Positions 18,370 through 26,519 of a stretch of DNA of 64,000 bases are shown here, piece after piece. The stretch is from the NCBI RefSeq assembly GCF_900142995.1, contig NZ_FRCR01000001.1, positions 224,443-288,442 of the forward strand, read 5' to 3'. This stretch comes from Caldanaerovirga acetigignens (GTDB lineage Bacteria > Bacillota > Thermosediminibacteria > Thermosediminibacterales > Thermosediminibacteraceae). Position 1 is the stretch's first letter. Each line of letters opens with the position of its first letter. Position numbers and translations under genes: made by a program. The notes under the pieces are model-generated. The model did no database searches and was not told the origin of the DNA. It saw only the letters and a program-made list of their open reading frames with translations.

Positions 18370-18570
18370 TTGATAGAACTTACAAGGCTCAACGGAAAAA
18401 AATTCTTCCTTAATGTCGACTTAATAGAAATAATAGAGCCGACACCAGATACAGTGATAAAACTTACAAATGAAAAGACTTATATAGTAAAAGAATCACC
18501 TCTCGAAGTTGTGGAAAAAATTGTAGCATACAAAAGAAGGATTGTAAGGGGATGTGAAGTTAATGGATAG
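18370..18570 (+). CDS. flbD: FlbD-family flagellar protein (SwrD-like)
   Basis: A 66-residue protein of the FlbD/SwrD family: IELTRLNGKKFFLNVDLIE, then EPTPDTVIKLTNEKTYIVKE. In B. subtilis SwrD (YlzI) raises flagellar power output and is encoded between flgE and fliL, the same neighbourhood as here. I put the start at TTG 18370, nine bases after aagaggtg, which gives the family N terminus M-I-x-L-T-R-L-N-G. GTG 18358 is in frame but lies in the ribosome site. It overlaps motA by 8 bases. Confidence 0.9.
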   Translation: MIELTRLNGKKFFLNVDLIEIIEPTPDTVIKLTNEKTYIVKESPLEVVEKIVAYKRRIVRGCEVNG

Positions 18571-19372
18571 GGCAACGTTGATAGGCATTGTAGGAGGACT
18601 CGGGCTTTTCTTATGGGCTATTTACATGGGTGGAGACCTTAAAGCTTTCATAAATGTTCCTTCTTTGATGATAGTTCTTGGAGGAGTTATTGCTTCAACT
18701 TTGATTAATTTTCCCTTTTCGAAGTTTATCGGAGTTTTGAAGATATTGAAAAATGTTTTTATTGAAAAGAGTCTGAGTGCTGAAGAAATAATAAAGACCG
18801 TTGTGAGACTCGCTGACATAGCGAGGAGAGAAGGCCTTTTGGCACTAGAAGAAACTGCAGAACAATTGGAAGACGATTTCATGAAGCGTGGGGTTATGCT
18901 GGTTGTAGACGGCACGGATCCGGATCTTGTCAAAAACATATTGGAGACAGAACTTGCTTTTCTCGAAGAGAGGCACAAAGAAGGGCAGAGCATTTTCGAA
19001 ACGATGGGCTCGCTCGCGCCATCTTATGGGTTGTTGGGCACCATAATCGGTCTTATTCAAATGCTCAGCAAGTTAAACGACCCGAGTTCGGTAGGGCCGG
19101 GGATGGCGGTTGCGCTTATTACAACATTTTACGGTGCTTTCCTTGCGTATTTTATTTTTAACCCAATCGCTGGGAAACTAAAAGTCAGGAGCCGACAGGA
19201 AATACTCTTAAAGGAAATAATGATAGAAGGAATCCTTTCGATACAGGCTGGTGAAAATCCGCGAATAATAGAGGAAAAACTGAAGGCGTTCCTGTCGCCA
19301 CAGCTTAGAAAGTCCTTTAAGGAAAAGGATAAAGAGGGCGCGGAAAGCGGTGAGAGTCTTGCCTGGCGCTAA
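18563..19372 (+). CDS. motA: Flagellar motor stator protein MotA
   Basis: MotA (269 residues) forms the stator proton or sodium channel with MotB. Four hydrophobic helices are visible (about residues 5-22, 30-48, 145-167 and 178-198). A large cytoplasmic loop between helices 2 and 3 carries the FliG-contacting region. The motif GSLAPSYGLLGTIIGLIQML is typical of the family. Unlike B. subtilis, where motAB is separate, both stator genes are inside this operon. Overlaps motB by 23 bases. Confidence 0.95.
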   Translation: MDRATLIGIVGGLGLFLWAIYMGGDLKAFINVPSLMIVLGGVIASTLINFPFSKFIGVLKILKNVFIEKSLSAEEIIKTVVRLADIARREGLLALEETAEQLEDDFMKRGVMLVVDGTDPDLVKNILETELAFLEERHKEGQSIFETMGSLAPSYGLLGTIIGLIQMLSKLNDPSSVGPGMAVALITTFYGAFLAYFIFNPIAGKLKVRSRQEILLKEIMIEGILSIQAGENPRIIEEKLKAFLSPQLRKSFKEKDKEGAESGESLAWR

Positions 19373-20102
19373 AAGAAGAAGATCCGAAGATGTACCGCCG
19401 CCTGGTGCTCCCCAATGGATGACTACATACGGCGACCTTATTACGCAGATATTGATATTCTTTGTACTGCTGTTTGCGCTTTCTAATGTGGATGCAAAAA
19501 AATTCGACCTAGCCATAACATCAGTGCAAGGTTCACTTGGCATATTGGAAAGTGGAAAATCGCTCATTAGGGGAGAGTTTGTGGAAGAGGGCATTGCCGG
19601 TGAAAATTTATTTACTGGGGAGCAGCAGGAAAGAGAACTGAGGAAATTGGGTGATCAAATATTAGAAATTATTGAAGCTAGTGGTTATAAGGGGGTAACG
19701 GTTAGTATTGATGAAAGAGGACTTGCAGTGAGGTTCATGGAGGGGGCTCTTTTTGATTCGGGGAAGGCAGATTTGAAAAGTGAAGCTATACGTTTATTGG
19801 ACAAAATAGCGCCTGTGTTAAAGCAGAGCCAGCGCCCCATAAGGGTAGAAGGCCATACTGATAATGTACCGATACATACTAAAGAGTTCCCTTCAAACTG
19901 GGAACTTTCTACGGCAAGAGCGGTCAACGTTTTGAGGTATCTTGTAGAAAAGCACGAAATTCCTCCTCAGATAATTTCAGCCGCGGGCTACGGAGAATAC
20001 CATCCTATTGTGCCTAACGATACAGCTCAAAATCGTTCTAGAAATAGAAGGGTTGAAATAATTATACTGAGTTCTTCATCAATAGCACAGGAACCTAAGT
20101 GA
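19350..20102 (+). CDS. motB: Flagellar motor stator protein MotB
   Basis: MotB (250 residues) anchors the stator to peptidoglycan. A basic N terminus precedes one transmembrane helix (about 27-46) with the ion-binding Asp29 in TYGDLITQILIFF. The C-terminal OmpA-like domain carries VEGHTDNVPI, NWELSTARAVNVLRYL and RSRNRRVEI. GTG start at 19350 lies inside the end of motA. Ion specificity (proton or sodium) cannot be fixed by eye. Confidence 0.95.
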   Translation: MRVLPGAKRRRSEDVPPPGAPQWMTTYGDLITQILIFFVLLFALSNVDAKKFDLAITSVQGSLGILESGKSLIRGEFVEEGIAGENLFTGEQQERELRKLGDQILEIIEASGYKGVTVSIDERGLAVRFMEGALFDSGKADLKSEAIRLLDKIAPVLKQSQRPIRVEGHTDNVPIHTKEFPSNWELSTARAVNVLRYLVEKHEIPPQIISAAGYGEYHPIVPNDTAQNRSRNRRVEIIILSSSSIAQEPK

Positions 20103-20116
20103 ATGGAGGTTAATAC

Positions 20117-20542
20117 ATGGCCAATAAATTGCGCTCGACATTAAAACTCTTGGTAGTTGTAATTTTGGTATTATTAATAAGTACCACTGTTACTTACGTT
20201 ATTGCCAAAAAGATATTGGCAGATAATTCTAAAAAAGCTCTGGAAAATCAATTCATCACCTATTCATTGGGAGATTACCTTACAAATTTAGCGGATAGAG
20301 GTTATGTGAAGGTTTCGATTGTATGCCTTATTGACGGCAAAGAAGCTGAAAAGGAACTGAAAAAAAAAGAATTTCAGATAAAGGATAGGATCTATAGCGT
20401 TCTTCGTTCTAAGACATACGACTCCTTAAAAGATTCAAAAGGGATGGAAGCATTGAAAAAAGAAATAAAAGATACGGTAAACAAATTGATTGAAAACGGG
20501 AAAATACAAGAGGTGTATTTTACGAATATTATAGTAAACTGA
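20117..20542 (+). CDS. fliL: Flagellar basal body-associated protein FliL
   Basis: FliL (141 residues) is a single-pass membrane protein (helix about residues 10-32) with a periplasmic/extracytoplasmic domain. Family pattern: YSLGDYLTNLADRGYVKVS near the middle and KDTVNKLIENGKIQEVYFTNIIV at the end. It surrounds the stator and supports motor output. Good aatggagg site before the ATG. It is located between motB and fliM, its usual place. Confidence 0.93.
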   Translation: MANKLRSTLKLLVVVILVLLISTTVTYVIAKKILADNSKKALENQFITYSLGDYLTNLADRGYVKVSIVCLIDGKEAEKELKKKEFQIKDRIYSVLRSKTYDSLKDSKGMEALKKEIKDTVNKLIENGKIQEVYFTNIIVN

Positions 20543-20571
20543 AATAGTAAACTGATGAGGGGGTCAAAAGC

Positions 20572-21570
20572 TTGGCCGAAATACTTTCGCAAAGCGAGAT
20601 AGACGCTCTTATTAACGCGCTGACAGCAGGAGAAATAAAGGCAGAAGAAATAAAAAAAGAGGCTTATGAAAAGAGAATAAAAGTTTACGATTTTAGGAAG
20701 CCGAACAAGTTCTCTAAAGAACAGCTCAGTACTATGCACCTTATCCATGAAAACTTTGCACGGCAACTTATAACCTACTTTTCGGCACAGCTTAGGGCTC
20801 TTGTCCAAGTGAACGCATCTAGTGTAGACCAAATGCCATATTCGGAATTTATATCCTCAATTCCAAATCCTTCGATTATCGGAATACTTGATTTTAAACC
20901 GTTGAGAGGTGCTATAATACTGACAATAGACACATATTTAGCTTTTTCAATTGTGGAGAGGCTGCTCGGAGGAAGTGGTGAATATAGGGACAGACCCAGA
21001 GAGCCGACCGAGATAGAGGCAAACATCCTGCAGAAGCTATATTCGAAACTTGCAAAACTCATAAAAGAAGCTTGGCAAGATATACAAGAGCTTGACCCCT
21101 CCTTTGATAAACTTGAGACTAATCCTCAGTTCATTCAGTTGGTTTCTCCGAATGAAGCGGTTGCTCTCATTACTATTAGCGTAAAGGTTGGAGAGACTGA
21201 AGGGATGATAAATATATGCCTACCATATATAGTTATAGAACCCGTTTTACCTAAGTTGTCAGCAAAGGTATGGCTTTCCACCAGCAAAAGGGATAGCGGT
21301 GTAAGTTTTACAAAGACAATTGCTGAGAAGTTAGAAAAAGTCAGTGCGGAAATAAGGGCTGAAATCGGAAGAACTAAGATTTCGGTTAGAGATTTTCTAA
21401 ACCTAGATGTGGGGGATGTTATACAATTGGATAAGCGTGCAAACGGTGAAATTGATATTTTCGTGCATGGGGTTCTCAAGTATAAAGGAATAATGGGCAA
21501 ACGAAACGGACGTCTTGCACTTAGGGTTACAAAAGTTGCGAGCGAAAGGGATGAAGCAAATGATGGATGA
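20572..21570 (+). CDS. fliM: Flagellar motor switch protein FliM
   Basis: FliM (332 residues) is the C-ring component that binds CheY-P. The N-terminal CheY-binding segment is present (EILSQSEIDALINAL), followed by the CheC-like middle domain (GILDFKPLRGAIILTID) and the C-terminal SpoA/FliN-type domain (LNLDVGDVIQLDKRANGEID). TTG start at 20572 follows a gaggggg site. The 3' end overlaps fliY. Confidence 0.95.
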   Translation: MAEILSQSEIDALINALTAGEIKAEEIKKEAYEKRIKVYDFRKPNKFSKEQLSTMHLIHENFARQLITYFSAQLRALVQVNASSVDQMPYSEFISSIPNPSIIGILDFKPLRGAIILTIDTYLAFSIVERLLGGSGEYRDRPREPTEIEANILQKLYSKLAKLIKEAWQDIQELDPSFDKLETNPQFIQLVSPNEAVALITISVKVGETEGMINICLPYIVIEPVLPKLSAKVWLSTSKRDSGVSFTKTIAEKLEKVSAEIRAEIGRTKISVRDFLNLDVGDVIQLDKRANGEIDIFVHGVLKYKGIMGKRNGRLALRVTKVASERDEANDG

Positions 21571-22657
21571 AAACCGAATTTTATCCCAAGAGGAAATAAA
21601 TGAACTCCTGGCCAAAACGCTTTCAAAAAAAAGCGAGGAAGAGGTCCTTACTCAGGAGGAAAAAGATGCTCTAGGAGAAATAGGGAATATATCTATAGGT
21701 ACATCTGCTACTACGCTTTTTACGTTATTGAGGAACAAGGTCATAATCACGACTCCAAATGTGACTGTTACTACTATCGAAGAATTGCAAGAGAAATTTA
21801 CGATTCCCTTTATAGCCGTAATAGTTGATTATACGGAAGGTATTGAAGGGAGCACAATTCTTATCATAAAGGAAGAAGATGCTAAAGTTATTGCTGATTT
21901 AATGATGGGAGGAGATGGTACTAACACTGATATAGAATTGGATGATTTAAGACTCAGCGCTGTGGGCGAAGCAATGAATCAGATGATGGGTTCTTCTGCG
22001 ACGTCATTATCTACACTGTTAAAAAGGAACATTAACATTTCACCTCCGAAGCTCCAGCGAATCAGCTTTGCTGATGACTCCCTTGCAAATTATTTTAAAA
22101 AAGAAGAGAAAATAGTGAAGGTTTCGTTTCAGATGGAGGTGGGAGAATTAATAAAAAGCCAAATAATGCTTTTAATGTCGGTTCCGTTTGCAAAGAAAAT
22201 GGTAAAGGAATTATACGAAGTATCATCCGGAAGTCCTGCGAGTAATACGGAAAATATTGAAAGGCAAGAAATAAATAACTCTGAAGAAAATAAAGAAGAG
22301 CAAAAACAATTATCTGAGGAGAAAAGAGAAAAGGGGAAAATTGAGGTTAAGCCTATAGAACTTGAGGACCTCGACGATAAGACAACTGCGAGCAGGAAAT
22401 CCTCCATAGACCTCATCATGGATGTTCCGCTTGAAATTTCGGTGGAACTGGGAAGAGCTGTCAAGAAGATAAAAGAGATTCTTGAAATAGGTCCAGGCTC
22501 CATTATAGAACTAGAGAAGATGGCGGGAGAGCCGGTAGATATACTGGTAAACGGCAAACGCATAGCGAAAGGAGAGGTCGTGGTTGTTGACGAAAATTTT
22601 GGAGTGAGAATTACAGAAATCATAAATTCCAATGAAAAAATTGATTATTTACAGTAA
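21560..22657 (+). CDS. fliY: Flagellar motor switch phosphatase FliY
   Basis: FliY (365 residues) combines a CheC-like CheY-P phosphatase domain with a C-terminal FliN domain. A short N-terminal FliM-like peptide (ILSQEEINELLAK) is followed by the first CheC motif (LGEIGNISIGTSATTL) and a second (LSAVGEAMNQMMGSSATSLS). A charged Glu/Lys linker (about 230-275) leads to the SpoA domain (LDVPLEISVELGR-like, here MDVPLEISVELGRAVKKIKE). Start is ATG 21560, with ATG 21551 or 21563 as alternatives; all overlap the end of fliM. Confidence 0.95.
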   Translation: MMDENRILSQEEINELLAKTLSKKSEEEVLTQEEKDALGEIGNISIGTSATTLFTLLRNKVIITTPNVTVTTIEELQEKFTIPFIAVIVDYTEGIEGSTILIIKEEDAKVIADLMMGGDGTNTDIELDDLRLSAVGEAMNQMMGSSATSLSTLLKRNINISPPKLQRISFADDSLANYFKKEEKIVKVSFQMEVGELIKSQIMLLMSVPFAKKMVKELYEVSSGSPASNTENIERQEINNSEENKEEQKQLSEEKREKGKIEVKPIELEDLDDKTTASRKSSIDLIMDVPLEISVELGRAVKKIKEILEIGPGSIIELEKMAGEPVDILVNGKRIAKGEVVVVDENFGVRITEIINSNEKIDYLQ

Positions 22658-22677
22658 AAGATTAAGGAGGAATCAAA

Positions 22678-23037
22678 ATGGCGGGAATTTTGATCGTAGA
22701 TGATGCAGCATTCATGAGGATGATGATAAAAGATATTCTCACCAAAAATGGATTTGAAGTGGTAGGGGAGGCTGAAAATGGTGCTGTTGCTGTGGAAAAG
22801 TATAAGGCGCTTAAGCCTGGTCTTGTAGTTATGGATATAACTATGCCGGAAATGGATGGAATTGAGGCGGTAAGGAGAATAAAAGCTATCGACCCGGATG
22901 CAAGGATAATCATGTGTTCGGCTATGGGTCAACAGGCAATGGTCATTGATGCTATACAGGCTGGAGCGAGGGATTTCATAGTAAAACCCTTTCAGCCTGA
23001 TAGAGTGGTAGAAGCTGTAAAAAAAGCACTTTCGTGA
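22678..23037 (+). CDS. cheY: Chemotaxis response regulator CheY
   Basis: A 119-residue single receiver domain. Acidic pocket Asp8-Asp9, phosphoacceptor Asp53 (VVMDITMPEMDG), Ser81 in place of the common Thr, and Lys103 (IVKPF) are all present. No output domain. CheY-P binds FliM/FliY to set rotation direction. It lies directly after fliY, as in B. subtilis. Overlaps fliO by 4 bases. Confidence 0.96.
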   Translation: MAGILIVDDAAFMRMMIKDILTKNGFEVVGEAENGAVAVEKYKALKPGLVVMDITMPEMDGIEAVRRIKAIDPDARIIMCSAMGQQAMVIDAIQAGARDFIVKPFQPDRVVEAVKKALS

Positions 23038-23609
23038 AGAAGGTAAAGATCTCTATGAAGCCAAAAATTTTCTATTGGATCTTCATCATTTTAATTGTTC
23101 TTTATTCCATGATTGACAGTTCAACTACGATTGCCGATGAAACCAATAAAGAATCGCCAGTTGATGTGAAAAATCTTAAAAGTTACAATTTCGAAGAGCC
23201 TGTTACGGGTAAGCAGACAGGCTTAATTCAAAAAGGAATTTTCGGCTTTGCTATCTATATAGGCTCCCTAGTTCTGGTATGTTCGCTTGCGATATTGGCT
23301 TTGCGATGGATGGCGAAGTATGCTAAACCTTCTAATTGGAAGAGCAAGTATATGGAAGTCTTAGATGCGTTATATCTTGATTCAAAAAACCGCTTATTGA
23401 TAATTAAATCTCCGGCAGGTGTGAAAGTCCTTGGTATATCGGATAAAGGAATAAACATAATAGGAGAGCTTGATAAAAAAACAGCCGAATTGATAGAGGA
23501 AGCTGAAAAATCGGGCATCCAAAGCAAAACTTTTGGTATGCAGCTTGAATATTTCCTCAAGAAATTTAAAAGTCTTTCTGCGGCTAAAGACGGTGATGAT
23601 AAATCATGA
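23034..23609 (+). CDS. fliO: Flagellar biosynthetic protein FliO (FliZ)
   Basis: A 191-residue protein with an N-terminal hydrophobic segment (about 13-27), an extracytoplasmic stretch and a second helix (about 70-90, GFAIYIGSLVLVCSLAILALR in part), then the conserved cytoplasmic FliO domain (MEVLDALYLDSKNRLLIIKS). FliO stabilises assembly of the FliP ring in the export gate. GTG 23034 overlaps the cheY stop; ATG 23055 is an alternative. Conservation in the family is low, so position between cheY and fliP matters for the call. Confidence 0.9.
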   Translation: MKKVKISMKPKIFYWIFIILIVLYSMIDSSTTIADETNKESPVDVKNLKSYNFEEPVTGKQTGLIQKGIFGFAIYIGSLVLVCSLAILALRWMAKYAKPSNWKSKYMEVLDALYLDSKNRLLIIKSPAGVKVLGISDKGINIIGELDKKTAELIEEAEKSGIQSKTFGMQLEYFLKKFKSLSAAKDGDDKS

Positions 23610-24379
23610 ATGATATAAAAAAAATTAGAAGTTTTTGGAGCCTAGCTATATTGTTGACAATTATGTTTTCAAATCCCGTAAAAGCATATGCTGCTCCTGA
23701 AGCGCCATTGCCATTTTTTGATTTCATTCGGACAACCAATACACCGGGGGAAGTGTCACTGACTCTGCAAATAATTGCGGCTCTTACCGTGCTCTCCCTC
23801 GCTCCCTCCATCCTATTAATGATGACTTCATTCATCAGGATTATAATAGTTCTCTCTTTTGTGCGAAACAGCTTAGGTCTCCAGCAAGTTCCGCCAAGTC
23901 AGGTTCTCATAGGACTTGCGCTTTTTATAACTTATTTTGTAATGGCTCCTGTCTTTTCGGATATAAACAAAAATGCTTTTCAGCCTTATCTGAGAGAAGA
24001 AATAAGTTTTCAGGAGGCTTTCGAGAGAGCGCAAAAACCTTTGAGGGATTTTATGCTTAAGCAGACCAGGGAAAAAGATTTAGCGCTTTTTTTGCACTAC
24101 GCTAAGATGCAAGAGCAGGTAAAGACTTTGGATGATGTCCCAACTTATGTTTTGATTCCTGCTTTTATTATCAGCGAATTGAAAACTGCATTTCAGATGG
24201 GTTTCATGATTTTCATCCCTTTTCTAGTGATAGATATGGTTGTGGCAAGTACACTCATGTCGATGGGCATGTTGATGTTGCCTCCTGTAATGATTTCACT
24301 TCCGTTTAAAATTTTGCTTTTTGTGATGGTGGATGGCTGGAATCTCGTAATAGGCTCGCTTTTATCGAGTTTCAATTGA
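23606..24379 (+). CDS. fliP: Flagellar type III export gate protein FliP
   Basis: FliP (257 residues) has a cleavable-type N-terminal signal (about residues 1-28, ending near VKAYA) and the core signature LAPSILLMMTSFIRIIIVLS, then NSLGLQQVPPSQVLIGLALF and the PAFIISELKTAFQMGF motif. With FliQ and FliR it forms the export pore. The start overlaps the fliO stop (ATGA). Confidence 0.97.
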   Translation: MNDIKKIRSFWSLAILLTIMFSNPVKAYAAPEAPLPFFDFIRTTNTPGEVSLTLQIIAALTVLSLAPSILLMMTSFIRIIIVLSFVRNSLGLQQVPPSQVLIGLALFITYFVMAPVFSDINKNAFQPYLREEISFQEAFERAQKPLRDFMLKQTREKDLALFLHYAKMQEQVKTLDDVPTYVLIPAFIISELKTAFQMGFMIFIPFLVIDMVVASTLMSMGMLMLPPVMISLPFKILLFVMVDGWNLVIGSLLSSFN

Positions 24380-24393
24380 GGTGAGAATTAGCA

Positions 24394-24663
24394 ATGACGC
24401 AGGAAACGGTGATTTACCTAGCGAGAGAAGCTTTGAGCGTATTGCTACTGGTATCAGCGCCTATTTTAGGTGTCGGGATGGCGGTAGGGCTTTTGATTAG
24501 TATTTTTCAGGCAACCACGCAAATACAGGAACAGTCACTTACCTTCATACCTAAGATATTGGCAATTATTGCAGCTCTTCTCTTATGTGGTCCTTGGATG
24601 CTCGGTATAATCGTGAATTTTACTGAAACATTAATTCGAGATATTCCTCACTTCATCTATTAA
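24394..24663 (+). CDS. fliQ: Flagellar type III export gate protein FliQ
   Basis: An 89-residue protein with two transmembrane helices (about 15-38 and 50-72) and the family motif GLLISIFQATTQIQEQSLTF followed by PKI. Part of the FliPQR pore. It is preceded by aggtgagaattagca and lies between fliP and fliR as usual. Confidence 0.97.
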   Translation: MTQETVIYLAREALSVLLLVSAPILGVGMAVGLLISIFQATTQIQEQSLTFIPKILAIIAALLLCGPWMLGIIVNFTETLIRDIPHFIY

Positions 24664-24678
24664 ATCGGCGGGAGAAAA

Positions 24679-25443
24679 ATGGAAGAACAAATAACAATTT
24701 TTTTGATGGTTCTCACAAGAATTTTTGGATTTTTTGCCGTAGCACCTTTTTTCGGCCGGCGCGAATTTCCGTTTCAGGCTCGGGCGGGATTGGCAGCTCT
24801 TGTAACTTCAATAATCTATCCTATTGTAAGCAAAAATGTAATTCAAGGTTCTGTTTGGGAAACAGTGGCTCTTTTTGTAAAGGAAGCTGCTGTGGGCTTT
24901 TTGATGGGATTCATAGTATTTATAATGTTTTCTGCGGTGTATATTTTGGGTGAAATTGTTGATTTCGAAATGGGATTTGGCATAGTCAGCGTTTTAGACC
25001 CGCAAATTAATACTCAAGTTCCGATTCTGGGAAATTTCTTTTACATACTTACTATTCTTATATTTCTTAGCATCAACGGTCATCATGTGTTGTTGGGCAT
25101 GCTGATTAGAAGTTTTGAAGTTCTGCCTCTCGGGGCATCGGGTTTAACTAAGAATCTACTTTACATTATTTTAGAAAGCTTTTATGGTATGTTTGAAGCA
25201 GGGGTAAAAATGAGCCTTCCTCTTATTTTCTCCACATTTCTTGCGGATTTTGCTTTGGGCATAATGGCAAGGACTGTGCCTCATATGAACGTGTTCATAG
25301 TAGGACTTCCGTTTAAAATTGTAATCGGGATTTTATTCCTAATAATAATTCTTCCCACATTATTAACGTCGTTGGAAATCTTATTCACCGACAGTTACGA
25401 AATATTGAAGTTAATAATTCAAGGAATGGCGAAAAAGCCATGA
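24679..25443 (+). CDS. fliR: Flagellar type III export gate protein FliR
   Basis: FliR (254 residues) is strongly hydrophobic with about six predicted helices. Family features are the N-terminal LVLTRIFGFFAVAPFFGRR-like start and the motif FEMGFGIVSVLDPQINTQVP. It completes the FliPQR core. Stop overlaps the flhB start (ATGA), so the two are probably translationally coupled. Confidence 0.96.
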   Translation: MEEQITIFLMVLTRIFGFFAVAPFFGRREFPFQARAGLAALVTSIIYPIVSKNVIQGSVWETVALFVKEAAVGFLMGFIVFIMFSAVYILGEIVDFEMGFGIVSVLDPQINTQVPILGNFFYILTILIFLSINGHHVLLGMLIRSFEVLPLGASGLTKNLLYIILESFYGMFEAGVKMSLPLIFSTFLADFALGIMARTVPHMNVFIVGLPFKIVIGILFLIIILPTLLTSLEILFTDSYEILKLIIQGMAKKP

Positions 25444-26519
25444 ATCTGCAACTTTTTGCTCAGGAAAAGACAGAAAGGGCAACTCCCCGGAAAAGGCAAA
25501 AAGCCAGGGAGCGGGGGCAGGTTTTTTCGAGTCGGGAACTCAGTTCAGCCTTAGGGCTGTTAATAGGGCTGGTCTTAATTAGAATTTGCGGCAGCTTCCT
25601 TCTCGAAAATATAGCTTCCTATTTGGAAGATGTTATTGGACAAAATTTTTTGAAGAAGGACTTTTCCTTTGATGCCCTTTATGATGTATTATATTCCTCA
25701 ACGGTTCTTCTTATCAAAACAATCCTTCCGATAGGCATGGGTATGGTTTTGACGGGCATTGTAACCAATTTGGCTCAAGTTGGTTTTGTATTTAGCTTGG
25801 AGCCGCTATCTCCGAAAATCGAAAGAATAAACCCTGTAGAAGGCTTTAAAAGGATATTTTCCCAAAAAGGCCTTGTTGAATTTGCAAAGTCGGTAATTAA
25901 ATTAACCCTTATTATCTATCTTTTCTTTGGCGCCTTTAATGAATTAAAAAATACTGCACCTTTAATTCTGGATATGAGCTTAGGAGAGTCGATAGGTTAC
26001 TTTTTAAATTTGATTTTTAAAGCTGGACTAAAGACAAGTGCAGCACTTCTTATTCTTTCGGTTTTCGATTATGTTTACCAGTGGTATGAATATGAAAAAA
26101 GTCTTATGATGTCAAAAGAAGATATCAAAGAAGAATTTAAGGAGGTAGAAGGTAATCCTCAAATTAAATCAAGAATACGTCAGGCCCAGCGGCAGATTTT
26201 ACGGCGGAGAATGATGCTGGACGTAAAAAAGGCGGACGTAGTAATAACAAATCCTACCCACATAGCAGTAGCCTTAGGCTACGATGCGACGGTTAACGAT
26301 GCGCCTGTAGTACTTGCAAAGGGAGCGGGATTAATTGCTGAAAAGATAAAAGAAGTGGCAGAAGAAGAAGCGATTCCGATTGTGGAAAATAAACCTCTTG
26401 CTCAAACCTTGTATAAATCGGTAGAAGTGGGAGAAGCAATTCCGGAAGAATTATACAATGCCGTTGCAGAAATACTGGCTTACGTCTACAGTTTGAAAGG
26501 AAAGAGGGTGAGCGGTTGA
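25440..26519 (+). CDS. flhB: Flagellar export switch protein FlhB
   Basis: FlhB (359 residues) has an N-terminal KTERATPRKRQKARERGQV motif, four transmembrane helices, and a cytoplasmic C-terminal domain with the autocleavage motif NPTH (Asn271-Pro272). Cleavage there switches export from hook to filament substrates after FliK signals hook completion. The nearby LGYDATVNDAPVVLAKG stretch is also conserved. Overlaps both neighbours by 4 bases. Confidence 0.97.
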   Translation: MNLQLFAQEKTERATPRKRQKARERGQVFSSRELSSALGLLIGLVLIRICGSFLLENIASYLEDVIGQNFLKKDFSFDALYDVLYSSTVLLIKTILPIGMGMVLTGIVTNLAQVGFVFSLEPLSPKIERINPVEGFKRIFSQKGLVEFAKSVIKLTLIIYLFFGAFNELKNTAPLILDMSLGESIGYFLNLIFKAGLKTSAALLILSVFDYVYQWYEYEKSLMMSKEDIKEEFKEVEGNPQIKSRIRQAQRQILRRRMMLDVKKADVVITNPTHIAVALGYDATVNDAPVVLAKGAGLIAEKIKEVAEEEAIPIVENKPLAQTLYKSVEVGEAIPEELYNAVAEILAYVYSLKGKRVSG